Positions 48,383-58,874 are shown, counted from the stretch's first letter. The stretch: DNA of 64,000 nt from Furcasterigmium furcatum (GCA_001599815.1 BCIA01000008.1:1240001-1304000); one strand, 5' to 3'. The notes: generated from the sequence alone by a model not told the origin. A program made the numbers and translations.

Positions 48383-49198
48383 GTCGGCGTTGGATACAGC
48401 CGTTACGGGGGGATTAGGGGCGTCGGAAAGCGGAAAAGGGCCACGAGACGAAGAAACGGGACAAGGGCAAGATATATGCAATGAGGCTCACAACAGCCTG
48501 CTGTCGAAGCTCGCGAAAAAAGGACAGAGGTCACAGCTGAGTGGTCGAAGATTCAGTGTCGTGTGAGGTGTGAGAACGGGGACACGTGCTCTCTTCGACC
48601 GAGACGGCTCCTGGGCGCAAGCCACACACTTTGCGGTGCGGGGCGCCCACGCGTGGCTTGAGAAGCGCCAGGGCCGCCAAGACCCTGCATGGTGGATCTC
48701 GGCCCCTAGAACAATTTCAGAACCTTCGACTTGCCTGTTCCCACCATGGGACAGACATGTATTCATGGAAGGCACCGATGCCGCAACTTATTGAGGAATA
48801 TCCAAGTTCCTTTAATATTCTGGTTTATATGTCCCGGTCCAGACGACCGCAGTGGCCTGGAACCCTTTCTTGAGGTAAACCTCCGCTGAAACCCCCCTCG
48901 CCGCCTCTCTCGCTGCCTCGACCGACTGGGTCGGACTCCGCGGCCAGCTCTTGTTTACTGGCTGCGGATATCTTCCGGGGTGACCAGCGCAAACGCGCTG
49001 GCCACATGGGATGCCATCGTTGCCCCACGGACTGGCTTCTGTGGCCAGACCCCCAATCCCTTATGCGTCGTTTCGTCGGGTATCAACTGACCCTTTACAA
49101 AGGATCGCCGTTTATCGTAGCGATACAGGATGCCATCGTTGCCCTGCGGACAGGCAGACCTTGCTGCTTGACCCCTGGTGCCTCCACGTGGTGTCCCC
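48383..49198. other. Intergenic with a short direct repeat
   Basis: No gene seen. It holds the promoter of the gene ending at 46529 and the 3' end of lgd1. A near-perfect direct repeat is noted separately. Confidence 0.5.
49010..49157. repeat. Direct repeat, two copies 119 bp apart
   Basis: GATGCCATCGTTGCCC followed by (CA/TG)CGGAC(T/A)GGC occurs at 49010 and again at 49129. About 24 of 27 bases match, far above chance for one 820-bp spacer. Confidence 0.7.
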
Positions 49199-50615
49199 TT
49201 AGATCTTGACACCCTCGAGGATGGGCTTGGCCTCCTCGCTCTTCCACCAGCTGACGCCGGGGGTACCAGGGAAGGTGTACTGGTCCATGCTGTCGGGTTT
49301 CATCTCGACGCTGTAGCCGGGCTCCGTGGGAGTCTGGTAGTAGCCGTCCTTGATGACGGAGGGGTGGAGGAAGTGCTCGTGCAGATGGTCGACGTACTCG
49401 AGGACGGACAGTTTGCCGCTGACGGAGACGTAGTCGATGGTGCTAAGGTGCTGGGTGTACTCGGGGAGACCGACACCGCCAGAGTGGGGGACGATGGGGA
49501 CGTTATACTTCTTGGCCATGAGGAGGACGGCGAGGACCTCGTTCACACCACCCATGCGGCAGGCATCGATCTGGCAGACATCGATGGCGCCGGACATGAG
49601 AAGCTGCTTGAAGACGACACGGTTCTGGCACATCTCGCCGGTGGCAACACCGATGCCGTAGGGCTTGAGGGCGTCACGGACAGCCTTGTGGCCGAGGATG
49701 TCATCGGGGGAGGTGGGCTCCTCGATGAACCAGGGCTTGAAGTCCTTGAGCTGCTTCATGTACTCGATGGCCTCGGGGACGGACCAGACCTGGTTAGCGT
49801 CGACCATGAGGATGTTGCCCTTGTCGTAGCCGATGACGTCGCGGGCAATGGTCAGGCGCCTCTTGTCCTGCTCAACGTCGCTGCCGACCTTGAGCTTGAA
49901 GTGCCTGTAGCCCTTGCTGAGGGTCTCCTGGAGGAGACCCTTCATCTTGTCCTCGCCGTAGCCGAGCCAGCCGGCAGAGGTGGTGTAGGCGGGGACGGCG
50001 CGGCTGTTCTCGGCATCCTTGATGCGCTGGGCCTTGCCGCCCTCCTGCTCCTTCAGGAGAGCGATGGCCTCCTCGGGGGTGATGGCGTCGGTGATGTAGC
50101 GGAAGTCGATGCACTGAACGAACTCCTCGGGGGACATCTCGGCGACGATGCGCCAGACGGGCTTGCCGAGGACCTTGGCCCACAGATCCCAGATGGCGTT
50201 GACGACGGCGCCGAGGGCGAGGTGAATGACACCCTTCTCGGGGCCGATCCAGCGGAGCTGGCTGTCGTTGACGAGGTAGCGCCAGGTCTTGCCCCAGTTG
50301 CTGACAAGGGAGGACAGGGTCTTGCCCTTGATCCTGTCGACGACGTGGTCGATGGCTTGGCAGACGATGTCGTTGCCGCGGCCGATGGTGAAGGTCTGCG
50401 AGGGGGTGGCGAGTTAGCATGCCTCAATGGGTGGTCGGCTGAGTGAGAGGGCGGCTTACCATGCCATGGCCGGAGAACTGGGAGTCGGTCTCGAGGATGC
50501 AGTAGGCGGCGGAGTAGTCACCGGCCGCGTTCATGGCATCGGAACCCGTCTTGTCGAGGGAAGTGGGAAACCTCACGTCACGGGTAGACCACCCGGTAAT
50601 GGTAATCTCAGACAT
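49199..50615 (-). CDS. lgd1: L-galactonate dehydratase (enolase superfamily)
   Basis: Predicted 450 residues, the same length as the Trichoderma reesei LGD1 protein that I recall. Exons on the minus strand 50615-50460 and 50395-49199 (64-nt intron after GHGM). It dehydrates L-galactonate to 3-deoxy-L-threo-hex-2-ulosonate, the second step of the fungal D-galacturonate (pectin) pathway. Mandelate-racemase-type features: SAYTTSAG-like substrate loop (PAYTTSAGWLG), catalytic Lys in HFKLKVG, metal ligands in LMVDANQVW, WFIEEPTSPDD and ATGEMCQNR, and catalytic His in VPHSGGVGLPEY. Start MSEITITGWSTRDVRFPTSL matches the family. Related L-fuconate dehydratases share the fold, so substrate rests on close similarity to LGD1. 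Other pathway genes are not in this window. The upstream region carries TATA-like and galacturonate-type elements. Confidence 0.92.
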
Positions 50616-50728
50616 GTTGACTTTGAGTGAAGGTGAAGGGAGAAAGGACAGAGTTATGGAGGCGAGGAATTGAGCAAGCTGGGGAGGAAGGACAGGCTCA
50701 AGACAGACCACAGGGGATGACGACGAGG

Positions 50729-50735
50729 CTTTATA
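50729..50735 (-). promoter_or_regulatory. TATA-like box of lgd1
   Basis: TATAAAG on the minus strand, about 115 nt upstream of the lgd1 ATG, inside an A/T run. Good position for a core promoter of an inducible gene. Confidence 0.5.
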
Positions 50736-51021
50736 AAAAAAACTTTCTGGACATGGAAACCCCCGAGACCAGCCTCGTGCAGTCTCTCCCGGCCGCTTCT
50801 ACCCCGATCTCAGACGCGTGTGAGCGGCATGGTGAGGGGCAGTGATTGATGCGCGGGGGAATGCCCGGTGGAGGGGAAAGGTACGATGGAGGGGTGGAGG
50901 GGTCGTAGTGGGGCTCTGGTGCAGACCGGAGCGTCTTAGGGGCCTTCCTTTTGGTCATAGGGGAAACCTGGTTCCCTGTAGCAGCCGGCTTCGGCAAGGG
51001 CGAGCGGAATTGGCACTGGTG

Positions 51022-51030
51022 ATTGGTGGA
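51022..51030 (-). promoter_or_regulatory. Galacturonate-type element TCCACCAAT upstream of lgd1
   Basis: TCCACCAAT on the lgd1 strand, about 410 nt before its ATG. It matches TCCNCCAAT, the motif reported in promoters of D-galacturonate-induced genes in Aspergillus (bound by the GaaR regulator). A single nine-base match could be chance, but the gene is the right one. Confidence 0.5.
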
Positions 51031-51276
51031 GAAATAACCGTCGGATGATTTCAGGCGATTTCTCACTACGGCTTCATTTGGCGTGTCTAAGGGTTGAGAT
51101 GCATTCAAAGCCGACAAAAAGAGTGGGAATGGACAAATAATACAGCGAGCGTCCAGTATCCGACGGTCTGGAACACACGACGCGACGCAGGATGGCCTCG
51201 TCTCCGCGGCTCGTGACCCCTTTTTCCTTTAGAAACCCGAGGCCCCGGCATGGGCAGAGACAAAGTCGCAGAGGAG

Positions 51277-51344
51277 ATGGATGGATGGATGGATGGATGG
51301 ATGGATGGATGGATGGATGGATGGATGGATGGATGGATGGATGG
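51277..51344 (+). repeat. (ATGG)17 microsatellite
   Basis: Seventeen perfect tetranucleotide units (68 bp), about 660 bp upstream of lgd1 and 170 bp past the stop of the membrane protein gene. Likely length-variable between strains. Confidence 0.95.
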
Positions 51345-51513
51345 GCCTGCCGACAGAACCCCGCCGCCGTTCTTCCATCCGCCGCCGACCGTGACTGACA
51401 GGGCAGATATCCGAAGGGAAATTACCACGATCGCCGACCGAAGAGCAGCGAGGGCAATTCGACATGAGAGTTCGACCATCCTCATCGTCCTCAGCTTCCC
51501 GACAGCAGGCGCC

Positions 51514-51996
51514 CTAGACGGCGTGGACTGAGTGGAGGGCGGCCAGGCCGAAACAGATCCATCCTGGGATGTCGACCAAGAAGGACCGGATGACATGCGC
51601 CTTCAACCACTTGCGCTGGTCCTCCACTGCATTGCCATCATAGACCATGGCCCGGATACGCTCGGCAACAATAGGGACGAAGACGAAATGGGCGACAGAG
51701 AATGCAGCGCCGGTGAGGTACAGGCGAGCCCCCGCAGGCCGGCTCTTGGAGTAGGCATTGGCGACACCCGCCGCGAAGGACACGCTGTACACGGCGATTA
51801 TGGACGACGTGGCGGGCCACAAAAGCGCATTCCAGTAAGCAGGCAGGAAGTCGTTGGTCTTTTGCCGGACATCGGGATGCAGGAAGTTGCCCCAGTACAT
51901 GTACTGGTCGAGGCAGGACCACACGGCACACGAGCTCGAGAGGAGCGGTGCGATGCGCAGCAGCGTGGTGGGGTCGACGAAGAGTCCAGAGGCCAT
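51514..51996 (-). CDS. Small integral membrane protein, unknown
   Basis: Predicted 160 residues, no intron. Start at 51996 (MASGLFVDPTTLLRIAPLLS) is the only ATG that begins the hydrophobic part; the frame is open further upstream but without an ATG. Four likely membrane helices: LLRIAPLLSSSCAVWSCL, WPATSSIIAVYSVSFAAGVANA, LTGAAFSVAHFVFVPIVAERI and FLVDIPGWICFGLAALHSV. Layout and small size resemble DUF1772-type/anthrone-oxygenase-like fungal membrane proteins, but I see no decisive motif. No neighbours of a secondary-metabolite cluster. Confidence 0.65.
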   Translation of the reverse strand: MASGLFVDPTTLLRIAPLLSSSCAVWSCLDQYMYWGNFLHPDVRQKTNDFLPAYWNALLWPATSSIIAVYSVSFAAGVANAYSKSRPAGARLYLTGAAFSVAHFVFVPIVAERIRAMVYDGNAVEDQRKWLKAHVIRSFLVDIPGWICFGLAALHSVHAV

Positions 51997-53187
51997 GTTG
52001 TCGATGTGTGCCGCAGAGGATGCGGCAGGCGGCGGCGGGCTGAGTGGTTGTCCGTGAGGGTGTGCGCTTGACTGAGGCGATTTGCTGATATTCCCAGAGT
52101 CTCGATTGAAGCTATAGCCCTCCGACAAGACGTAGATGCTCCAACCTGCCGTCTATTTAACTGTCTCCGGTGCTCCAGTTCTGCTTACTCGTGGCGCGAT
52201 TCCTCGGGACATCTCGGCAGCCTCAGCTCAGGCGGGCACGTTGGCGCTGTGAGCATGAACGATCATCAGTCCACGAAAAACCAGGGATGGATGGAAGGAT
52301 CGCGCGTAGTCAGGGAAGCCCCCGTTTCCCATTCAACGGGCAGGGCTCTGGGAAATACTTCGTCGGTGTCGGTCGGTGAAGACGGGGGAACAGCCGAGGA
52401 ACGGGACCCCTGGCAACACAACACGTCAATGACATCAGCGCCCTGGTCAGGGCTCCCCCGCCAAAAGTCCCCCAGACCACCTGGATTCGACAAAACGGTC
52501 GAAACGCTGAACAGGAAGCAGCATCGAGATCCTACTAGAGAAGGAACGAACAGAGGGAACCATTGGACTGCCCGTTATCTTCACAGTTCCGTGTAACTTC
52601 ATTCTCCCACAGCCACCACCACCGCTCAACAACAGCCCAAGCAGCCCTCCAGCCAGTTCCCCGTTCTCCAATGGGACCGTTGCCCAAGTGTGGCGATGAC
52701 GTTGGTAGCTCGCAGCCACACTGTTGTTCCTGGTCTTCTGCCCCATCATTCGCCCCGACCTGCAGCCAGATTGAGGCTGGCGTGCCCGTCACCCATAGCA
52801 TCATTGGGCACAGCGGCGGTCAACCATGCAGGCACACGCAACCCACGGCAATCATGGCATCCATCATGACTCCCACGGGCCAGCCAGCCCTGGGCGTGCC
52901 GTATCCCGGGGACTGCCTACCAACCTACCCATGCCTGACCGCCCAGTCGGGCAGGCTGGCACGCAAATCCGGTTTTCCCAACTACCCCGGACCTCGTCCA
53001 TCGGTTGCGACCAGCCGGCCCTTTCGCTGTTACTTACTTACGTCTTCATCACTCCGACTGACAGGCTCCTGAACGTCATCCGGTTGTGTCCAAATCTTGT
53101 CTTCTTCGCCTGAGCCGTTAGAGATACATATGATCCTCCTCGCTGCTCTTGTGGCTCACTGTCCCGTCAGCTAGCGCTCAGAGCAAC
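51997..53187. other. 1.2 kb divergent promoter region, no gene seen
   Basis: Frames at 52563-53113 are Pro/Ser/His rich without a family motif or ATG-plus-splice pattern that I trust. Confidence 0.45.
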
Positions 53188-54453
53188 ATGTCAGTCGCCA
53201 CTCAGCCCACACCCTCAGGCAGCACCAGTCGCCTCGCCAAACGCTCCTCAATGGATCGAGCAAGAACATCATCTGTCGGCCCTCCGCCACAGCAGAGCAA
53301 AGCTGGGGACCGACCACGACGAAAGCTTCAGAAGAGTAACCCTGCCAGGCGATCTGCCTCCAGTGTCTCTCCTCCCACAACGCATCCCAACCCCAGCGCC
53401 ATCAGCCAAGTCATCTCGCCTCAGACATCACAGCAACACATCCTCCGATCACCACCTGACCTGAGTGATTCCAAGTGGGAGGAATATCTAAGGAGAAGCG
53501 GCGTTGTGACAGTCAGCTCGCCCGCATTACCACCACAACCAACTGCCAACGACTCGAATGATGTCCATATCACGCCCAGTATCATTCCGGAATTCTCACA
53601 TCTCGCTCTCCACAATGCCTCACCACGCCCATCCCTCGACAGCTCCACAGCGAGCTCACCAACTTCGTCGACGTCAACGGTGTCAACGATGCGACGTCGT
53701 GCAAAGACGCCTGTCCACACCATTGGTCAGTTGGAAGGAGAGAAGCTGGGGCGACAGCTTGAGGGTGTGAATAAGACTTCAAGCGTCGATCTCATTGCAG
53801 CACAATACCAGGCTCTCCTGGACCCGCTGGACACCGAGTCTATCCTCACCAACCCGCATTCCGAGCCACCACTATCTCGCGCTGGGAGTCTCGACATCAC
53901 AGCACAGCTGAAGCCACAACGAAGTGCCGGGGACATTCAGTTGGCCGATGCATCAGCCATTCCCATTCCCCAGCAAAGTATCTTCGCCAACTCACCCGTC
54001 CCCTCAGAAGGCACACTGGTTGAGTTTGATGAGGAGGCAATCTATTTCAAGCCACTTTCTTTCTCTCCCGAACCGCCATCGCCTCTGCGGGTGCTCAACA
54101 AGATTCAAGACGCGCCACACATCCACCGGGAGACGCTCGCAGGTCAAGGCAATCTTGGGCTCCAAATATGCACTGAGCTCTTGACGCGAGAGCTGGCAAT
54201 GGCTATGCTTGACAAGAATGGAGCATCTTCAGATACCTCTGCACTGCAGATCCTCGTCATGATCGAAGCGTACGAGAGGCTCCGTGACCAAGTGCTGGAG
54301 ATGAAGCCGCAGCGGGACGAGCTGGGGGGAGTTGAGACCATGTTTGATTCATGGCTCGAGGCCTTGTACACGCTTCATGACGTCTTGTCTGGCGACACCC
54401 GCATTATGAACGACCCTGAACAAGCCGGGCTGAGAGCGGAAGGTGTAGATTAG
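53188..54453 (+). CDS. Disordered protein of unknown function with C-terminal helical domain
   Basis: Predicted 421 residues, intronless from the ATG at 53188 (MSVATQPTPSGSTSRLAKR). I do not recognise the family. Residues 1-170 are Ser/Pro/Arg rich, with possible basic nuclear-localisation-like runs (RPRRKLQKSNPARR). A short motif SKWEEYLRRSGVV (about residue 98) and a block GEKLGRQLEGVNKTSSVDLIAAQYQALLDP (split by variable residues) look conserved. The last 90 residues are helical and ordered: GLQICTELLTRELAMAMLD, ALQILVMIEAYERLRDQV, FDSWLEALYTLHDVLSG. It could be an adaptor protein; no function inferred. It lies 407 bp ahead of rad10 in the same direction. Confidence 0.75.
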   Translation: MSVATQPTPSGSTSRLAKRSSMDRARTSSVGPPPQQSKAGDRPRRKLQKSNPARRSASSVSPPTTHPNPSAISQVISPQTSQQHILRSPPDLSDSKWEEYLRRSGVVTVSSPALPPQPTANDSNDVHITPSIIPEFSHLALHNASPRPSLDSSTASSPTSSTSTVSTMRRRAKTPVHTIGQLEGEKLGRQLEGVNKTSSVDLIAAQYQALLDPLDTESILTNPHSEPPLSRAGSLDITAQLKPQRSAGDIQLADASAIPIPQQSIFANSPVPSEGTLVEFDEEAIYFKPLSFSPEPPSPLRVLNKIQDAPHIHRETLAGQGNLGLQICTELLTRELAMAMLDKNGASSDTSALQILVMIEAYERLRDQVLEMKPQRDELGGVETMFDSWLEALYTLHDVLSGDTRIMNDPEQAGLRAEGVD

Positions 54454-54860
54454 TTCTGGCAACACATGATACCACAAAAGACAACTGGAAGGTTTTGGAG
54501 GGGCGTTTCTTTCTGGATGGCGCAAGACAATCATACGGCTGGATGATAGATGTACTACACACATAATTTTATAATTTCTCCCTCAAGCTCTAAGGTGTAA
54601 GGTACTTATTGGTGTCAAGGCGAAGCAGCCGCAGTCAAAGTGCCAGCCAGTGTCTCATTGAAGAGGGAGTGGCGGGGTGTTTGTCTTATCGATAAGAGCT
54701 CCTGACATCCACACCAGCTTGGTCTGCAAGTACGGTATTGACTTCACGCATCCAACTTGGACCAGAAAATCTTACTTCGCGAACTGCCCAAGCCTCGTTC
54801 GTCACTGGGCACTTTCTCATCTACCCTCCATTGGAAACTTCTTCGTATGTGATAAATCGA
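54454..54860. other. Intergenic, rad10 promoter
   Basis: No gene seen; includes a short AT-rich stretch at 54560-54615. Confidence 0.5.
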
Positions 54861-56080
54861 ATGGACGACGACTTTGGCGCGGATGCCGACTTTCTAGCGG
54901 CTCTCGCCGCGTCGGAGACGACGAGTGTCGCGCAGCATTCTCGACCTCCCGTGCAGGAAACACCAAAGAGGGTTCAGCAGCCGACACCACAGCGACTCGA
55001 CAAAGCCCCTCCCCCGAAACCATCAGACGGAAAAGTCGTACAACCCAAGCCGCAGGCCCTGCCGCAGCGGTCAGCGGGGTCCAGCATCCTCGTCTCCCCG
55101 CGTCAGAGGGGCAACCCTGTCCTGTCGTCCCTCCGCTCTTTCGCGTGGGAGTACAGCGACATTCCCGCCGACTACCTCCTCGGGCAGACGACGTGCGCGT
55201 TATTTCTGAGGTACGCCTGCCGGTCTTTCTTCAATTGCACGCAGCCTGACATGCCAGCCTCAAATACCACCGCCTCCACCCCGAGTACATCTACCAGCGC
55301 ATGCGCAACCTCCAGGGCCGGTACAACCTCCGCGTCCTCCTCACGATGGTCGACATACCGAACCACGAAGACCCTCTTCGCGAGCTCTCAAAGACCTCGC
55401 TTGTGAACAACGTCACCCTGATCCTGTGCTGGTCTGCCGCCGAGGCGGCGCGGTACCTCGAGTTGTACAAGTCATACGAGCACGCGAACTTCAGCGCCAT
55501 CCGTGGCCAGCAGTCGACGAGCTACGCGGAGAAGCTGGTGGATTTCGTCACGGTTCCGCGTAGCGTGAACAAGGCTGACGCAATTGCGCTGGTGAGCAAT
55601 TTCGGCACGCTGAGGAACGCGGTAAACGCGGACCAGGCGGAGATCAATATGATAGGAGGCTGGGGAACGACCAAGGTGAACAAGTGGGTGGCGGCGGTGG
55701 AGGAGCCGTTCCGGACGCAGAAGGCCGCGAAGAGGCGGATCGCGCACGGGGGCGAGGAAGGAGGGACGCCGTCAAGGCTGGGTGAGGCTATGCCAATTGG
55801 GCGAGTGCCGTTGAGGGAGATGGCGTCGTATGCGAGCTCGTCACGGGGGGCTCCGGGAGAGGAGACGCCAGCGGCGCAGGGCAGAGAGAAGCAGGTAAGG
55901 GTACAGGGGCCGAGGGCGGATGAGGAGGAGGAAGAGATGATTGCGGCAGCGATCGAGCAGTCGAGGAAGACGGCACAGACAGAAGCACAGCAGCGAGCCA
56001 GGTCGAGCGGGACCAGCAGGGGCGAGGGTTTGACGGACGGTGTTGCGGCAGCTCTCGCGAAGCTGCGAGAGAAGGGATGA
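54861..56080 (+). CDS. rad10: DNA repair endonuclease subunit Rad10/ERCC1
   Basis: Predicted 390 residues; exons 54861-55210 and 55258-56080 (47-nt intron). Non-catalytic partner of Rad1/XPF in the structure-specific endonuclease that cuts 5' of lesions in nucleotide excision repair and acts in recombination. Order: acidic start MDDDFGADADFLAALAA, variable Pro/Gln-rich region, then the ERCC1 central domain (GSSILVSPRQRGNPVLSSLR, FAWEYSDIPADYLLGQTTCALFLSLKYHRL across the splice in two halves, HPEYIYQRMRNLQ, YNLRVLLTMVDIPN, WSAAEAARYLE), and the tandem helix-hairpin-helix region (SVNKADAIALVSNFGTLRN, INMIGGWGTTKVNKW) that pairs with XPF. A basic/acidic tail of about 110 residues extends beyond the vertebrate protein, as in other filamentous fungi. 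Confidence 0.93.
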
Positions 56081-56566
56081 TGTGGTCAACGAGTGGTCAC
56101 CAATCATTCACGTTACAGTCAGGGAGAAACGCTTCAGAGAGGCCCTCCCGAACTCGGGGTCACAGATGCCCGGGGCCAGTCGGCTTGGTTGTCGACGGTT
56201 CAGGGCGCTTCGGCGCGGCAAAGCTCCCGACCTCGTCGAGGATGACCACCAACCTCAGACGGGTGCCCCATTCCCGGTAAGTGGCGCATGTGCACCGGTG
56301 AGGGCTCGTAGCAGCCATTACCGTCAGGGTTCAGTAGAAGCTCTACCAAGAAGCTCCAAGACACAAGAGGACCCACACACAGGCGAGACCCCCGATTTCG
56401 CAGCGGACGGGTATGTGGTGGCCTACATGAGTAACCAGAGAATTCTTGACTTATATTGGAAGACGTGCTTAATTTACATGAGAGAAATCCCCAAACGCGC
56501 GAAACCGATGACCTGAGTTGGGCGCCGAAGCTATGTCAGAGGTGTCGTGTACCTGATGGAGTGAGA
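56081..56566. other. Convergent 3' region
   Basis: No gene seen between the stops of rad10 and the small gene at 56567. Confidence 0.5.
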
Positions 56567-56779
56567 CTAGGCACCGCCCTCGCGCTTAGCGTACGCTTCC
56601 TCCATGGCCTCTTCGTAGAGGCGGTCAGCCTCGAGCTCGGCCTCGGTCTTTGGGCGCGATACTCCGGCGCCCGTGTCGGTGCCGGCACCGGATGCGCGGC
56701 TGGCCTGGGACTGGGTGGTTTCGGGCGTATCGGCGGAGGTGCGGCTGGCAGCTGAAGTATCGTTCAGAGGGAGACCCAT
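56567..56779 (-). CDS. Small conserved-looking protein, 70 residues
   Basis: ATG at 56779, stop at 56567, no intron. MGLPLND start, a Ser/Thr/Ala-rich middle, and a charged helix end (EAELEADRLYEEAMEEAYAKREGG with small residues last). I believe similar short proteins with this C-terminal helix are common in Sordariomycetes, but I cannot name a function. No signal peptide, membrane segment or cysteine. Confidence 0.5.
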   Translation of the reverse strand: MGLPLNDTSAASRTSADTPETTQSQASRASGAGTDTGAGVSRPKTEAELEADRLYEEAMEEAYAKREGGA

Positions 56780-57948
56780 GATGGTGAAGGAGTTGAGTAA
56801 TGGGTCTCGGTGGTGGGTTCTTCGGCAGGTGGCCGTCGGTGCTGGTGGCGCTTTTGGTTTGGCGGTGAGAGATGAGGATGAAATGACGGATTGCGTGTCG
56901 ACCCAGGAGGTACTGTACGGGGGAAAACACCAAGTCATTCAGCAGTGATGTAGTACGCTTTAGTATGTTTCTAAAATAGAGGACAACTTAGTCACCCGCA
57001 AGATGTGGTGGCGAAGGTGAGGTCATGCGGAACCCGGGACTGAGTGGCAACTTCACGTTAGACCAGTTCCGCCTGTAGGTTTGGACAGTCGAAGAACCCT
57101 TGCGATTCTAGCCAGGCCAGGGACCCCCGTCTTCATCGGACGGGACTCTTTGGTCACGGACCCGCGGCGGCCCGTCTGCTCCACCGACGTGCTTGTGCTG
57201 GATGAAGCAGAACCAAGGAGGAGGTAACTACTCGAGCAAACTGCTTGAGAAGCGGACTTACACCGAGGCCAAGCAGCAGAACTCCGGAGGCCGGAAAGGA
57301 GCACCACGGTCATATCCCACGAAACTGAAACAAAAGAACACTTGCAAAGATTGGAAATCAGACCTGCAATCACTGTTCCATGAATTTATTCTAGCTGCAC
57401 GGACACCGTCAACAGGGACATCCATACACCGGGTCTGCGGCATTCAGGCGGAACTACGACTTGCCCGTTTGGTCTCGCCAGCCAATAGGGGGCTCTGCTT
57501 AACGAGCACCCACCAATCACAGCTCAGACAATACTGCTGACGCCGATTGACCAAAGGAACGCCAGCACTTTCACTGTTTGGTCCTCGTGTCAAGGAACAT
57601 GGGAATCTGAAAGGGATGGACGGCTCCGCATTCTTGAGGGCAAGGAAAAATACTGGTTCAGTTCCTGGGATATATCTGTCGCGCCCTGCCTGTGGTGGTT
57701 GTCTGTTCTGTCCTGCGTACCTGGCTGGTCAACAAGATTTGATACCTGGCAGTTCACTCACTCAGTCCCTCGTCACCTCTCCCCCCTTACCTCTGCCATA
57801 CCATTCTTACCTCAGGCTATAAGATCTGTTGGACCAGTTGTCTCCGAGCAGCGTCCAGTTGAAACTCGTCCTCCAGTCTCACAAACCAGGCCTGCCACAG
57901 GCCAGCAGCATTTCCCCTCCCAAATTCAAAGACATCACATCCTTCACA
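56780..57948. other. 1.2 kb divergent promoter region, no gene seen
   Basis: Holds the upstream sequence of the iron transporter; two CCAAT boxes lie at 57482 and 57513. Confidence 0.5.
57513..57532 (+). promoter_or_regulatory. Possible CCAAT-complex/HapX site of the iron transporter
   Basis: CCAAT, then 12 bases, then AAT: it fits the CSAAT-N12-RWT pattern described for CBC-HapX targets such as Aspergillus cccA. It is about 420 nt upstream of the ATG. The pattern is loose, so this is a hypothesis. Confidence 0.35.
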
Positions 57949-58874
57949 ATGTCTATCGTCTCTTTCAAGAATCTCATCTTCGGCCAGTCCTCCCGCCGAG
58001 GACCGGGCAGCACTACCTCTGAGGACACGATCGCAGACCCGGAGAGGCAACCGCTGCTCTCATCCCCCAAGTCTGATGAATCAAAAGTCACCTCCCGCCG
58101 TTTCAAGATCGACGCCCGCATCATCTCTGATGCTACCATCGGCCTATCTGACGGTCTCACCGTCCCCTTTGCCCTGACCGCCGGTCTCTCTGCCCTCGGC
58201 CAGACCAAGGTTGTCATCTACGGCGGCATGGCCGAGCTCATCGCCGGCGCCATCTCCATGGGCCTCGGTGGCTACCTCGGAGCCAAGAGTGAAGCGTATG
58301 TTATACAGCCTCAACCCCCCTAGTCCCCATCTCCAGACTAACACCACCAAGCGCGTCATACAGGGAAACCCGCGCCCAGTGCGCAGCCCAGGTCTCACTC
58401 GACCCCGCCGCCTGCGCCGTCTCGACGGTCCGCGACGTCTTCGCTCCCTACGACCTGCCCGCGCACATCCTCGACGACATGGCGCGGCACCTCGCCCGCG
58501 CCCCCGCCGCGCAGGTCGACTTCCTCATGCGCTTCGGCCACTGCGCTGAGGAACCCGCGAGCAGCCGCGCCGCAGTGTCCGCCGCCACCATCGCCGCGGG
58601 CTACTTCTTCGGCGGGCTGCTGCCGCTACTGCCGTACCTCTTCGTGCCCGAGGGCGCCGTGGAGATGGCGCTGTGGATTTCCGTCGCCGTCATGGGCGTG
58701 GCGCTGTTCCTGTTCGGGTATGCGAAGACGTGCGCCGTCGGTGGCTGGAGGGGACAGCAGAGGGTGTGGGAGGGTGTCGTCGGCGGTGTCGAGATGGTGC
58801 TCGTGGGCGGAGCCGCGGCCGGTGCTGCCATGGGCTTGGTAAAGCTGTTTGATGGCTTGGCCAATTCTCGATGA
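57949..58874 (+). CDS. ccc1: Vacuolar iron transporter, Ccc1/VIT1 family
   Basis: Predicted 289 residues; exons 57949-58295 and 58352-58874 (56-nt intron). Imports Fe2+ (and Mn2+) from cytosol into the vacuole for storage and detoxification. N-terminus soluble with PERQPLLSS (acidic-dileucine-like sorting signal near a Ser-rich stretch). Then the VIT1 fold: ISDATIGLSDGLTVPFALTAGLSALG (helix 1, conserved Asp/Gly), GGMAELIAGAISMGLGGYLGAKSEA (helix 2, metal-path Glu and Met), a cytoplasmic helical segment (YRETRAQCAAQV... HILDDMARHLA), and three further helices (AATIAAGYFFGGLLPLLPYL, ALWISVAVMGVALFLFGYAK, GGVEMVLVGGAAAGAAMGLV). Length and arrangement agree with plant VIT1 and fungal Ccc1. Confidence 0.92.

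Larger units (their letters stand above)
50616..51513. other. Intergenic, lgd1 promoter and 3' end of membrane protein gene
   Basis: No gene seen. Contains the (ATGG)17 repeat and two regulatory candidates described separately. Confidence 0.6.

Noticed and set aside
49178..50446. Long open frame on the plus strand across lgd1 (422 codons)
   Set aside because: It is the antisense shadow of a GC-rich, strongly conserved enzyme; the product is a Gly/Val/Asp/Leu-rich low-complexity string with no motif.
53611..53780. Possible minus-strand gene opposite the unknown protein at 53188
   Set aside because: Only short frames, all explained as shadows of the longer plus-strand frame.
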